Part shown: positions 43,284 to 52,073 of the stretch, in pieces | Layout: every line of letters begins with the position of its first letter | Position numbering within the stretch: position 1 is the stretch's first letter | Assembly (NCBI GenBank): GCA_910587465.1 | Contig: CAJUMS010000008.1 | Location: 10,415 to 65,243, forward strand | Direction of reading: 5' to 3' | Length of the DNA: 54,829 bases | Source: an uncultured Oscillospiraceae bacterium | GTDB lineage: Bacteria > Bacillota > Clostridia > Oscillospirales > Ruminococcaceae | The notes under the pieces: model-generated | What the model saw: the letters and a program-made list of their open reading frames with translations, nothing else | Database searches by the model: none | What the model was told of the DNA's origin: nothing | Made by a program: the position numbers and the translations under genes

Positions 43284-43415
43284 ATTATATTTTACAATAT
43301 ATTCGGAAGCAGGGAAATGCCCCGAAGAAAGTCAAAACAGCCGCATACACAAATTTCGGATATCATTCCGCAAATGGGGCATACCTTGTTTTCAAATTCA
43401 CATAAGGAGAAAATT

Positions 43416-44321
43416 ATGGATAATATACTGACAACAAGAGACCTGAGAAAGCAGTATCACAAATTTACCGCACTTGACGGGCTTTCGATGAACGTGCCCA
43501 AGGGGGCTATCTACGGATTTGTCGGACGGAACGGCGCTGGCAAGACCACACTTATAAGACTTATCTGCGGCTTGCAGTTCGCGACCTCGGGGACGTTCAC
43601 GCTATACGGCACGGAGAGCACAGGAGATATTTCAAAGGCGCGGAGGAGAATGGGCGCGGTAGTCGAAACGCCGTCGATATATCTCGATATGACTGCCGAG
43701 GACAATCTCAAGGAGCAGTACAGAGTTCTCGGAATGCCGTCATTTAAAGGAATACCCGAGCTGCTGAAGCTTGTGGGTCTCGAAAGTACGGGACATAAAA
43801 AGGCGCGCAACTTCTCGCTCGGTATGCGGCAGCGCTTGGGTATCGCGATAGCGCTGTGCGGCGATCCCGATTTCCTGCTGCTGGACGAGCCGATCAACGG
43901 TCTCGATCCGCAGGGCATTATCGAGATACGCGAGCTAATCTTAAAGCTGAACAGAGAGCGCAGCATAACGGTATTGATCTCGAGCCATATCCTTGACGAG
44001 CTGTCAAGGCTGGCAACGCATTACGGATTTATTGACAAGGGCAGGATAGTCAAGGAGATAAGCGCGGAGCAGCTTGAAAATGAGTGCAGAAAGTGTGCGA
44101 GAGTTTCTGTGTCGGATACGAAAAAGCTCGCTACCGTATTGGACGGCGCGGGTCTGGAGTATGCGGTCATCGACGAAAAGACCGCCGACATATATGGCGA
44201 GATCAGTATTACTAAGCTTACCGAATGGCTGAAAACCGCAGGCTGTGAGCTGTTCTCGATAAACGAGCACGACGAGAGCCTGGAGGCATATTTTATCAAT
44301 CTGGTCGGAGGCGGAGAGTAA
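43416..44321 (+). CDS. ABC exporter ATP-binding protein (BcrA/lantibiotic-immunity type)
   Basis: A 301-residue ATPase with Walker A GRNGAGKTT (about residues 36-44), signature FSLGMRQRLGIA, Walker B FLLLDEPINGLDP and H-loop ISSHIL; the C-terminal about 75 residues are the extra domain seen in BcrA-type ATPases. Such exporters pump peptide antibiotics or give self-immunity; they are commonly regulated by adjacent two-component systems. ATG 43416 follows AAGGAGA. It is preceded by a 117-nt leader with a 7 bp inverted repeat ATGCCCC / GGGGCAT (43317-43382). Confidence 0.92.
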   Translation: MDNILTTRDLRKQYHKFTALDGLSMNVPKGAIYGFVGRNGAGKTTLIRLICGLQFATSGTFTLYGTESTGDISKARRRMGAVVETPSIYLDMTAEDNLKEQYRVLGMPSFKGIPELLKLVGLESTGHKKARNFSLGMRQRLGIAIALCGDPDFLLLDEPINGLDPQGIIEIRELILKLNRERSITVLISSHILDELSRLATHYGFIDKGRIVKEISAEQLENECRKCARVSVSDTKKLATVLDGAGLEYAVIDEKTADIYGEISITKLTEWLKTAGCELFSINEHDESLEAYFINLVGGGE

Positions 44322-44322
44322 C

Positions 44323-44399
44323 ATGTGGTATTCGCTGAGCATAGGCTAGGCGGAGCGGTTATCGGAGTCCTTGCATTCCGCAAAAAGGATCTGAAGTGA
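44323..44399 (+). pseudogene. Remnant 3' end of an ABC permease gene
   Basis: Starting 1 bp after the ATPase stop, ATGTGGTATTCGCTGAGC mimics the Tyr-Ser-Leu segment near the end of the intact permeases, then a stop (TAG) and frame change follow, and the last codons read AVIGVLAFRKKDLK-stop. The intact paralogues end VVGALVFRKKDLK and AVGALVFRKKDLK. This is a collapsed extra permease copy. Confidence 0.75.
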
Positions 44400-44407
44400 G
44401 GTTATAA

Positions 44408-45232
44408 ATGGCTAGATTATTACAGGTAAATTTTGCAAGATTGTGGAAAACAAAAACATTCTGGATATGCTTGGTATTGGCGGCGGGGCTTAGCATCGCG
44501 AGCTTTTTTTCAATGTACTCAATGAGACCGATATACGCGGAAAATATAGGCAGCGCGCTGATCTCGAACGGCAGCAGTGTAGTGCTGTTGTCGTCGATAT
44601 TGACAGGGCTGTACCTCGGAACGGACTATTCAAACGGAACGATACGCAATAAGCTGACAGTAGGCAGGACGCGTATCGAGATATATTTCGCGAACCTGAT
44701 AACGACAGCTGCAGCGGGCGTTATATTGCTCGCGTCGACTTGGATATCCGTGGGCGCGGTCGGGCTGTGCGTAGGCGGAAAGCTCGGTATGCCTGCGGAG
44801 AAGCTTGCGCTCGACATTGCCGTGTGCATATGCGCAATGACCGCGCTGAGCGCGATTTTTACTGTGATAGGAATGCTGTTAAGCTCGAAGTCCACGATAG
44901 TTACGCTAACGATCATAGCGGCGCTCGGGATGATGATGAGCGGACGTATGATACTGTCAGCGCTTGCCGAGCCCGAGTTTGTGTCGAGTGTTTCAGTTGA
45001 CGAGGACGGGAATATAGCGGTTGACGGTCAGGAGCCCAATCCGATGTATGTCAGCGGCATACAACGCGATGTAATTACGGTCGTGAACGACGTTCTCCCG
45101 AGCGGTCAGCTGGTGCAGGTGGAAATGGGGAGCGTTCACAACGAGGAGCTTATGCCGCTGTATTCGCTGGGCGTGCTGGCGGTATCGACGGTGGTCGGCG
45201 CGTTGGTGTTCCGCAAGAAAGATTTGAAGTGA
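44408..45232 (+). CDS. ABC exporter permease 1
   Basis: A 274-residue ABC-2-type permease with about six membrane helices. It begins MARLLQVNFARLWKTKTFW and has YLGTDYSNGTIRNKLTVGRTR after the second helix, SSKSTIVTLT, and PLYSLGVLAV...VFRKKDLK at the end. It is a tandem paralogue of the next gene (over half the residues look alike). Probably pairs with permease 2 or 3 and the ATPase to form the exporter. Confidence 0.88.
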   Translation: MARLLQVNFARLWKTKTFWICLVLAAGLSIASFFSMYSMRPIYAENIGSALISNGSSVVLLSSILTGLYLGTDYSNGTIRNKLTVGRTRIEIYFANLITTAAAGVILLASTWISVGAVGLCVGGKLGMPAEKLALDIAVCICAMTALSAIFTVIGMLLSSKSTIVTLTIIAALGMMMSGRMILSALAEPEFVSSVSVDEDGNIAVDGQEPNPMYVSGIQRDVITVVNDVLPSGQLVQVEMGSVHNEELMPLYSLGVLAVSTVVGALVFRKKDLK

Positions 45233-45242
45233 GGTAAATATT

Positions 45243-46067
45243 ATGGTAAGATTATTAAAGGCAAACTTTGCCAGATTGTGGAAAACAAAATCGTTCTGGG
45301 TGTGTCTGATATTGGCGTTCGGGCTGGGGTTGGCGAATTTCCTAATGTCGTATTCGGTTCAGCCGGAATGTACGGAAACGCTCGGCGCGCAGCTTATGTC
45401 GGGCTGCTCAAATATGGCGTTCTTTGCATCGGTATTCGCGGCGCTGTTTCTGGGTACGGATCACTCGAACGGAACTATCCGCAATAAGCTGATAGTCGGG
45501 CATAAACGGTATAATATCTATTTATCGAATTTGATAACGACAGCGGCGGGCGGTCTGCTGATAATGGCGGCAGTATGGACGGGCGTACTGATAACGGGGC
45601 TGTGCTTAGGCGGCAAAATAGGTATGCCCGCGGGAGAGCTGGCGCTTAAAATGCTTATATGTGTCGGCGCGATAATAGCAATAAGCGCGATATTTACGCT
45701 GCTGGGAACGATTTTGTCGTCGAAGTCTACGATAGTTACGATAACGCTTGTGTCCACGTTCGTGCTGTTTATCGGTGCGGCGGTTATAGAGTCGCTGCTT
45801 GCCGAGCCCGAGTATGTTCAGAGCTACGAGATGCCTGTAAACGGCAGCTTCGTGCAGACCGAGCCAATGCTCAACCCTATTTACGTAAGCGGAGTTAAGC
45901 GCGATATACTTATGACGGTGAATGAGGTGCTCCCGAGCGGACAGATAATGCAGATGGAAATTGGTATCGGTCGTCACGCGGAGCTCATGCCGCTGTATTC
46001 GCTGGGAGTACTGACAGTGGTAACGGCGGTGGGCGCACTGGTGTTCCGTAAAAAGGACTTGAAATAA
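45243..46067 (+). CDS. ABC exporter permease 2
   Basis: A 274-residue ABC-2 permease very like its upstream neighbour, start (MVRLLKANFARLWKTKSFW), FLGTDHSNGTIRNKLIVGHKR, SSKSTIVTITL and the PLYSLGVLTV...VFRKKDLK ending included, so the pair arose by tandem duplication. Six membrane helices are visible and the extracytoplasmic loops differ most, suggesting specialised substrate contacts. Confidence 0.88.
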   Translation: MVRLLKANFARLWKTKSFWVCLILAFGLGLANFLMSYSVQPECTETLGAQLMSGCSNMAFFASVFAALFLGTDHSNGTIRNKLIVGHKRYNIYLSNLITTAAGGLLIMAAVWTGVLITGLCLGGKIGMPAGELALKMLICVGAIIAISAIFTLLGTILSSKSTIVTITLVSTFVLFIGAAVIESLLAEPEYVQSYEMPVNGSFVQTEPMLNPIYVSGVKRDILMTVNEVLPSGQIMQMEIGIGRHAELMPLYSLGVLTVVTAVGALVFRKKDLK

Positions 46068-46094
46068 TTGACGGATCTTTAATAAGGAGACGAA

Positions 46095-46916
46095 ATGATA
46101 CGTACTTTTAACGCAAATATATTCAGGCTGAAAAAAAGCCGCCTTTTTTGGTGGGCGATGGTATTGACGGCGTTGGCAACGGCGGGAGGCGTAATGCTGT
46201 GCTGTCTGGCGGCAGAGGGCGATTTATCGGAGTACGCGCTTGAAAGCTATGCGCTGTCGGGAGCGCCCGCGCTATCTATCGTGAATGCGGTGACGGTAAT
46301 ATTATTCCTCGGTACGGATAACAGCGGAAGAACGGTACGTAACAAGATAATGGTCGGCAATAAACGCGGCGGTATCTACGCCGCAAATATGCTGACGGGC
46401 GCTGTGATAGGGTGCTCGGTGACAGTCGCGTGGCTTGTCGGCGGTCTTGTGGGCGTGCCGATACTCGGTTGGTGGAAAATGCCGCTGACGGAGGTGGCGG
46501 TGTATATCGCGTCGTTAATGGCGTGCGCGGTCGCGGTGAGCGCCGCGGCGGCGTTGGTCAGTATGCTGATACAGAGCAAGTCTGGAGCGGTCGTGGTGGG
46601 ACTGGTGGCGGCTATTGTACTTATGTTCTGCGCGGGCAGAGTTTATACGCAGCTCGGCGGACAAAAGGAAGTCATGACTACGGAGAATATCGACGGCGAA
46701 TTGCAGTTTGAGCTTATAGAGAACCCTAATTATATTGAGGGAGTAAGGCGCGCGGCATACGAGCTGGCGCTGAACGTTAACCCGTTGGGTTCGTCGATAG
46801 CGCTGTCTAACTGCGATCTGAAAGATCCCATTGCGGGTATTGCGGGAGCGGGATTTGTAACGGTTTTCATAAGCGCTCTCGGCGCGGCGGTATTCCGCAG
46901 AAAAGATCTGAGATAG
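46095..46916 (+). CDS. ABC exporter permease 3 (diverged)
   Basis: A 273-residue six-helix permease. It retains the family pattern (IRTFNANIFRLKKSRLFWW; FLGTDNSGRTVRNKIMVGNKR; QSKSGAVVVG; VFRRKDLR) but is more diverged than permeases 1 and 2. AAGGAGA precedes the ATG. It may form the second half of a heterodimeric exporter. Last gene before the next strong promoter. Confidence 0.86.
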   Translation: MIRTFNANIFRLKKSRLFWWAMVLTALATAGGVMLCCLAAEGDLSEYALESYALSGAPALSIVNAVTVILFLGTDNSGRTVRNKIMVGNKRGGIYAANMLTGAVIGCSVTVAWLVGGLVGVPILGWWKMPLTEVAVYIASLMACAVAVSAAAALVSMLIQSKSGAVVVGLVAAIVLMFCAGRVYTQLGGQKEVMTTENIDGELQFELIENPNYIEGVRRAAYELALNVNPLGSSIALSNCDLKDPIAGIAGAGFVTVFISALGAAVFRRKDLR

Positions 46917-46974
46917 CCCAATTATAAAAAAATTTCCAATGTTTAGTAAAAAATTTTCAAAACGTTTAATAAGG

Positions 46975-47003
46975 TTGACAAGCCGTCATAAAAATGATAT
47001 AAT
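46975..47003 (+). promoter_or_regulatory. Consensus promoter before the peptidase-kinase pair
   Basis: TTGACA, 17 bp, TATAAT, all perfect. The histidine kinase is thus transcribed separately from the response regulator. Confidence 0.8.
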
Positions 47004-47074
47004 ATAACTATATATAATAAAAATACTGTGGTCAGTTGTTTGATCGGAGTTGCCGTAAATTGGGGGTACATAAA

Positions 47075-47617
47075 ATGTCGGAGAGGGAAATCTACTTGGT
47101 CATAACCCAGACGGGAAGTATAATTTCGCGTATGCTGAAAAAGATCACGGGCGCGGAATACAACCATATTTCGGTAAGCCTTGAGTCCGATCTGCATTGT
47201 ATGTACTCATTTGGGAGACGGTATGCATATTTTCCGTGGTGGGGCGGTTTTGTAAAGGAATCCACAGAGTACGGGTCAATGAAAAGGTTTGCGGACGCAA
47301 GTGCCGTAGTGCTGGCGATACCTGTAAGCGAGAGTACATATAACGAGGTCGAGACTGAGCTCAAGGATATGATAGCCCATAGGGAGGATTACTATTACGA
47401 TTCGATAGGTCTTGTGCTTGCGGGATTCAAGATAATCTATAAGCGCGAGCGGCACTATTACTGCTCGGATTTCGTGAGGGAGCTGCTGGTGCGGTTCGGT
47501 ATCGAGGATTCGGAGATGTTCGAGCCGATAGTACAGCCCATGCACTTCCTCGATATTCCCGACGGAAATGTAATCTACCGCGGCAGGCTTTGCGATTACG
47601 ACCGAACGGCGGTCTGA
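47075..47617 (+). CDS. Permuted papain-like (YiiX/YebB-type) hydrolase
   Basis: A 180-residue protein resembling the permuted NlpC/P60 superfamily: a conserved His in EYNHISVSLE near residue 37 and the nucleophile in YYCSDFVRELL near residue 131. Members act as amidases or thioesterases on peptides or lipids. No signal peptide. GGGGGT before ATG 47075 decides the start; a TTG at 47036 is rejected. Located just upstream of the kinase gene. Confidence 0.72.
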   Translation: MSEREIYLVITQTGSIISRMLKKITGAEYNHISVSLESDLHCMYSFGRRYAYFPWWGGFVKESTEYGSMKRFADASAVVLAIPVSESTYNEVETELKDMIAHREDYYYDSIGLVLAGFKIIYKRERHYYCSDFVRELLVRFGIEDSEMFEPIVQPMHFLDIPDGNVIYRGRLCDYDRTAV

Positions 47618-47620
47618 TAT

Positions 47621-48493
47621 ATGCTTTACATTATTTGCGCGGTCTTTGCGGGCGCGGCGGTTTTCCTTGCGGTAAAATGCTTTTTGATGAAGAAGTCGGC
47701 GTGTGAGATAAGAGAGAAAATAACGGAAAAGCTGTCCGGGGACACGAATACGCTTATTGACATCTCCTCCGCGGACAAGGATATGCGCGAGCTTGCGGCG
47801 GCGCTGAACGACGAGCTTGCCAAGCTCCGTGAGGAGCGGCGCCTATGCAAGCAGGGCGACACCGAGCTTAAGGACGCGGTGACGAATATCTCCCACGATC
47901 TGCGGACTCCGCTTACGGCAATGTGCGGATATCTTGATCTTCTGGAGCGCGAGGAGATGAGCGGGTCGGTGAGGCAGTATCTGGAGCAGATAGAAAACCG
48001 TACCGAGGTCATGAAACAGCTCACCGAGGAGCTTTTCAGGTATTCGGTGGTCGCGGCGGCAAAGGAATTTGATCTTGAGCGGCTGTGCGTGAACGACGTT
48101 CTGGAGGAAAGTCTTGCGACGTTTTACGGCGCGATATCACAGCAGGGGATAATTCCCGAGATCACGATAACGGATCAGAGGATCGAGCGCATTACCGACA
48201 GGTCGGCGCTGACGAGGGTTTTCGGGAACATCATCACAAACGCGCTGAAATATTCGAGCGGCGATTTATTTGTGGAGATGACGGAGGACTGCGTCATTAC
48301 GTTCGCGAACTCCTCCGATAATCTCGGAAGGATATCCGCGGAGCGTCTGTTCGACAGGTTTTACACGGTCGAGACGGGGAGCAATTCCACGGGTCTCGGA
48401 TTATCGATAGCAAAGCTTCTCGTCGAGCAGATGAAGGGCAGTATTTCCGCGGAAATACGCGGCGATAAGCTGTTCATCACCGTAAAACTATAA
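47621..48493 (+). CDS. Sensor histidine kinase
   Basis: A 290-residue kinase with a single N-terminal membrane helix (residues 2-22) and essentially no extracytoplasmic sensor domain, like the intramembrane-sensing kinases that accompany peptide-antibiotic ABC exporters. H-box ISHDLRTPLTAM (about 91-102), N-box FGNIITNALKYS and G2-box TGLGLSIAKLL are present. The start lies 3 bp after the hydrolase stop with no clear ribosome site, so translation is likely coupled. It probably phosphorylates the regulator at 42579. Confidence 0.9.
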   Translation: MLYIICAVFAGAAVFLAVKCFLMKKSACEIREKITEKLSGDTNTLIDISSADKDMRELAAALNDELAKLREERRLCKQGDTELKDAVTNISHDLRTPLTAMCGYLDLLEREEMSGSVRQYLEQIENRTEVMKQLTEELFRYSVVAAAKEFDLERLCVNDVLEESLATFYGAISQQGIIPEITITDQRIERITDRSALTRVFGNIITNALKYSSGDLFVEMTEDCVITFANSSDNLGRISAERLFDRFYTVETGSNSTGLGLSIAKLLVEQMKGSISAEIRGDKLFITVKL

Positions 48494-48499
48494 AAGCAG

Positions 48500-48535
48500 C
48501 CCCCTGCCAAGGCATTGTCTTGACAGGGGGTTTTT
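48500..48535 (+). terminator. Terminator after the histidine kinase gene
   Basis: CCCCCTGCCAAG pairs with CTTGACAGGGGG (11 of 12) over 7 nt, then TTTTT. The convergent sigma gene ends 30 bp further on. Confidence 0.85.
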
Positions 48536-48564
48536 ATGGAAGTGATAATGATAAGGTAAGGTTT

Positions 48565-50199
48565 TTATTTGCTGCGCAAACAAAGTATCGAGTACGCCGA
48601 CTTACGCTGAATATCGGTCAGCGGCTTAAGCTCGCCCTTTTCGAGCAGCTTTTCAACGCAGCGCGGAACAAGCTCGGAGCTGCTTATCTGATTGACGCAT
48701 TCCATAGCCCTTGCGGCGGGGAGCATATGCTCGGGGTAGGCGTTCTTCACCAGCTCGAAGTAGTCGCTGTCAAGCTTGTGGGCGAACGCTCTCAGATCCT
48801 CGGACATGGGGAGCTTCTTTTGCAGAAAGCGCATTATTGAACCGCTGAGCTGCTCGTAATCGTCAAGCCTCGCGCTGAAGATCGTAAGCTGCACCTTGTC
48901 CTCGTAAATGTAACCCTTGTCGCAAAGCCGCTTGTATTCGTCGGGAGTAAGCGCGTTTTTTCCGTCGTTCATAAACTTCACAAGCGAATTCCAATCCGAA
49001 GTGAGATTGTCGCGCCAGCCGCCGTTTCTGTCCGCGTAACGGCAGTCGACGGAGATCGCGTAAGATAATATATCGTCTCCGTTGGTGGTGCGGCGGTTCA
49101 TATAGCCGCACACCCAGTACGGATACTCGCCTTGCGGCTGCTGCTCCGTATCGTCGGTAACGGACGCTAACGCCATAAAGTCGCCACCGTCGGGGCGCTT
49201 TACCGAGAACTTGTCCCAGTCAACGGTTTCAATATCCTCAAAGCCCGTCATGCAGGCGAGGACGAGGTTGTGCTTCAAGAAGTTAAGGTCGCCGTCCGCG
49301 CAGGCGAAACCCCAGTGCCCGGGATCGCTCTCGAACTTTCGGAACACCTCGGGGAAGTAATTTTCGCAAAGATAGTCCGCCGCCTTGTTCAAAAGGGCTT
49401 TGGTATTGCCGCATTTTCTCGGATCGGTTATCAGCATATTGGTGCGGTATTTCGGATTTTTCGAGTTGTCGAGCTTGTCGATATAGGCGTAGTCAACGAG
49501 CTTTTCAAGGCTGTCGGCAATGTATACCTGCGGTACGCCAAGCTCCCGCGCGATCTCCTCAAGCGTCTTGGGCTGCCAATAGCACGCGTAGGCGATATTT
49601 TGCTTGAGCCGCGTATCAAACATACTCATAGTGTCGCCGCTTGTTCCTGGCATTCCGCTGTGCCCCATATTCGTGAATTTCACGGGGTTAAGGCTTAAAT
49701 TCTGTTCGTTCATAGTCATGGTAATACCCTCCTTCAATTTAGTCCGTGCGTCGGACAAGTGCCATTTTACGGTGCCCGCGGAGATGTTCAGCCGTTTTGC
49801 GATCTCAATTACCGATAATTCGCGGTAATAGTGCATATAGACGATCTGCCGCTGTCTGTCGGAAAGATAGCTTATCTCACGGCGCAGAGCTTCGAGCTCC
49901 TCGGAATTATCGTCGTCGCGATCGTCGTAATACGGGATAATAACGTTGTCGATATCCTCAAAGCTCCTATTCTCGGTGAGCCGACGGACGTACTTAGACC
50001 ACACGTTCCTCGCAATACGGTAAACGTATCCGTCGACGTTGATGATATCGCCGCCGCGCAGAAACGAGCGGTAGACTTCGCAGATAATATCCGAGGCAAG
50101 CTCATCTGCCTGATCGACGTTTCGCGTTTTCTCCATTGCGAAGCCGAATATCTTATCACGGTATTCGTAAATTTTCTTGTCCGCTGTTTGTTTGTCCAT
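48565..50199 (-). CDS. ECF-like sigma factor with long C-terminal extension
   Basis: A 544-residue protein. Residues about 12-85 form sigma region 2 (IFGFAMEKTRNVDQADELASDI; VDGYVYRIARNVWSKYVR); about 110-160 form region 4 (LSDRQRQIVYMHYYRELS; IAKRLNISAGTVKWHLSDARTKLKEG). A typical ECF factor ends there at about 170; this one continues for 370 residues. The extension has a second helix-turn-helix-like stretch (LEEIARELGVPQVYIADSLEKLVDYAYIDKL, about 215-245) and a region of unknown fold with WVCGYMNRRTTNGDD and CRYADRNGGWRDN. No membrane segments or anti-sigma gene nearby, so the extension may itself be the sensor. GGAGG lies before the ATG. Confidence 0.85.
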   Translation of the reverse strand: MDKQTADKKIYEYRDKIFGFAMEKTRNVDQADELASDIICEVYRSFLRGGDIINVDGYVYRIARNVWSKYVRRLTENRSFEDIDNVIIPYYDDRDDDNSEELEALRREISYLSDRQRQIVYMHYYRELSVIEIAKRLNISAGTVKWHLSDARTKLKEGITMTMNEQNLSLNPVKFTNMGHSGMPGTSGDTMSMFDTRLKQNIAYACYWQPKTLEEIARELGVPQVYIADSLEKLVDYAYIDKLDNSKNPKYRTNMLITDPRKCGNTKALLNKAADYLCENYFPEVFRKFESDPGHWGFACADGDLNFLKHNLVLACMTGFEDIETVDWDKFSVKRPDGGDFMALASVTDDTEQQPQGEYPYWVCGYMNRRTTNGDDILSYAISVDCRYADRNGGWRDNLTSDWNSLVKFMNDGKNALTPDEYKRLCDKGYIYEDKVQLTIFSARLDDYEQLSGSIMRFLQKKLPMSEDLRAFAHKLDSDYFELVKNAYPEHMLPAARAMECVNQISSSELVPRCVEKLLEKGELKPLTDIQRKSAYSILCLRSK

Positions 50200-50268
50200 T
50201 TTGAAAGCCTCCGGAAGCGTTTTCGTAAATATAGTGCGCGAAAAAACAAAAAGGTTGGGTATGTTTTT

Positions 50269-50297
50269 ATTTTATCATTTTATATTGTGTTTGTAAA
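50269..50297 (-). promoter_or_regulatory. Promoter of the long sigma factor gene
   Basis: On the minus strand: TTTACA, 17 bp, TAAAAT, about 70 bp before the start codon. Confidence 0.6.
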
Positions 50298-50310
50298 GTT
50301 GTTTTAAACT

Positions 50311-50340
50311 AAAAAATCCGCACTGTCTGAGCAGTGCGGA
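50311..50340 (-). terminator. Terminator of the pyr operon
   Basis: TCCGCACTG / CAGTGCGGA, a perfect 9 bp stem over 6 nt, followed on the minus strand by TTTTTT. Lies after pyrD. Confidence 0.85.
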
Positions 50341-50387
50341 CAATTTTATTTTTGCTGTTTATAGGAATTCGTTAAGCGTGATCGGTA

Positions 50388-51299
50388 TTACCATGGCTGA
50401 CACTGCCCTGTTATCTCGGAGAGCGACTTAATGCCGTTCTTCTCCATATACTCAGCAAGCCCGTCAATAACTTTCAGCGGCGCGTAAGGGTCGGTGAAGA
50501 TCGCCGTACCCATTTGAATAGCTGTCGCGCCCGCGAGCATCATCTCGACAGCGTCCTCCCATGTGGAGATACCGCCCATGCCGATTATCGGGATATTTAC
50601 CGCTTTGTAGCACTGGTAGACCATTCTTATCGCCACAGGGAATATCGCGGGACCGCTCAGACCGCCCATATTGTTGTGCAGTATCGGGCGCTTGGTGCGG
50701 ATATCAATACGCATTCCGAGCAGTGTGTTTATCATTGAAATAGCGTCTGCGCCCTCTGACTCTACCGCTTTGGCTATCGAGGCGATGTCGGTGACGTTCG
50801 GGGTAAGCTTGATGATAAGCGGTTTGTTCGTCGCATTGCGGACAGCCTTGGTAACGCTTGCCGCGCCCTCGCAGGTAATGCCCCATGTCGCACCGCCCGC
50901 TTTTACGTTCGGGCAGGAGATGTTCAGCTCGATCATATCCACATCGGACGCGTCGAGAACCTCAGCTGCCGCGATATAATCGTCGATAGTTGCGCCTGCA
51001 ACGTTTGCGATTATTACATTGCCCTCCTCTTTAAGAACAGGGAGGTAAAATTCCACAAAGCCGTGAACTCCGATATTCTGCAAGCCCACCGAATTAAGAA
51101 TACCCGAATAGGTTTCGGCAATTCTTGGCGGGGGATTTCCAAGCTTTGGTTCTATAGTCATGCCCTTGCAGGAGATACCGCCGAGCTTTGAGATCGGGTA
51201 CAGATCGGTGTAACATTCGCCATTGCCGTAGGTTCCCGACGCGGCTATTACGGGGTTCGGGAACTCCACACCAGCTATTCTTACAGAAAGATCAACCAT
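50388..51299 (-). CDS. pyrD: Dihydroorotate dehydrogenase type 1B, catalytic subunit
   Basis: A 303-residue FMN enzyme oxidising dihydroorotate to orotate. PNPVIAASGTYGNGECY, SCKGMTIEPKLGNPPPRI, ELNISCPNVKAGG (active-site Cys), IIKLTPNVTDI, NNMGGLSGPAI and IGMGGISTWEDAVEMMLAGA are family hallmarks. ATG 51299 has GGAGGAGG upstream and overlaps the end of pyrK by 8 bp; an earlier ATG at 51320 is rejected. Pairs with PyrK, so electrons go to NAD. Confidence 0.95.
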   Translation of the reverse strand: MVDLSVRIAGVEFPNPVIAASGTYGNGECYTDLYPISKLGGISCKGMTIEPKLGNPPPRIAETYSGILNSVGLQNIGVHGFVEFYLPVLKEEGNVIIANVAGATIDDYIAAAEVLDASDVDMIELNISCPNVKAGGATWGITCEGAASVTKAVRNATNKPLIIKLTPNVTDIASIAKAVESEGADAISMINTLLGMRIDIRTKRPILHNNMGGLSGPAIFPVAIRMVYQCYKAVNIPIIGMGGISTWEDAVEMMLAGATAIQMGTAIFTDPYAPLKVIDGLAEYMEKNGIKSLSEITGQCQPW

Positions 51300-52065
51300 C
51301 GAAACGCACCTCCTCCGCATTGAATACGGGACCGTCCTTGCATACGCGCGAATAGAACTCCTTGCCGTTGCGCACCGTCATACACGAGCACACCACGCAC
51401 GCGCCTACTCCGCAGCCCATGCGCTGCTCAAGAGACACCTGACACGGCACATCGTATACCTCACACATCTTTACGACCGCCTTAAGCATGGGTGTAGGTC
51501 CGCATGCGAGTACCGCCGCAGTTTCACCCTTTTCAAGCTCTTCTGAAAGAGGGAATGTTACCAGCCCCTGACGTCCCACGCTGCCGTCGTCGGTGCAGAG
51601 GATAGTATTTGAGCCGTTGTCCTTAAACTCGTCAACGAGGATTATTTTCGAATAATCGCGGAAGCCTACTATCGCAGTGCAAAGCTCGCCCGCGATATGT
51701 GAAACACCCAGCAGCGGCGGCACTCCGATACCGCCTCCGACAACGACTATCCGCTTTCCGTCGGGTACGCGGAAGCCGTTTCCGAGCGGTCCGAGAATGT
51801 CAAGGCTTTCGCCTTCGGAGAGCATTGCCAATGCTTCGGTTCCCTTTCCGCGAACCTCGAATACAAACCGTAATGTACCGCGTTCTCTGTCGATACCGCA
51901 GATTGAGATCGGTCTGCGCAGCGTAAACCCGGGCGCGGCAATGTTCGCAAACTGTCCGACCTGCGCCGCGTCCGCAAGTTCGGGCGCGTCAACATATACC
52001 GAATAGATACCCTTGGCTAATGTCGACTTCTCAATAATGGGATATTTCCCGCAAAAAAAGCTCAT
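51292..52065 (-). CDS. pyrK: Dihydroorotate dehydrogenase electron-transfer subunit
   Basis: A 257-residue FAD/[2Fe-2S] protein passing electrons from PyrD to NAD. FAD-binding TLRRPISICG, NAD-binding VVVGGGIGVPPLLG, and the iron-sulfur cysteines GCGVGACVVCSC ... C are present. Partner and context (pyrD immediately downstream with an 8 bp overlap) are unambiguous. Confidence 0.95.
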   Translation of the reverse strand: MSFFCGKYPIIEKSTLAKGIYSVYVDAPELADAAQVGQFANIAAPGFTLRRPISICGIDRERGTLRFVFEVRGKGTEALAMLSEGESLDILGPLGNGFRVPDGKRIVVVGGGIGVPPLLGVSHIAGELCTAIVGFRDYSKIILVDEFKDNGSNTILCTDDGSVGRQGLVTFPLSEELEKGETAAVLACGPTPMLKAVVKMCEVYDVPCQVSLEQRMGCGVGACVVCSCMTVRNGKEFYSRVCKDGPVFNAEEVRFDG

Positions 52066-52073
52066 GAATAATG

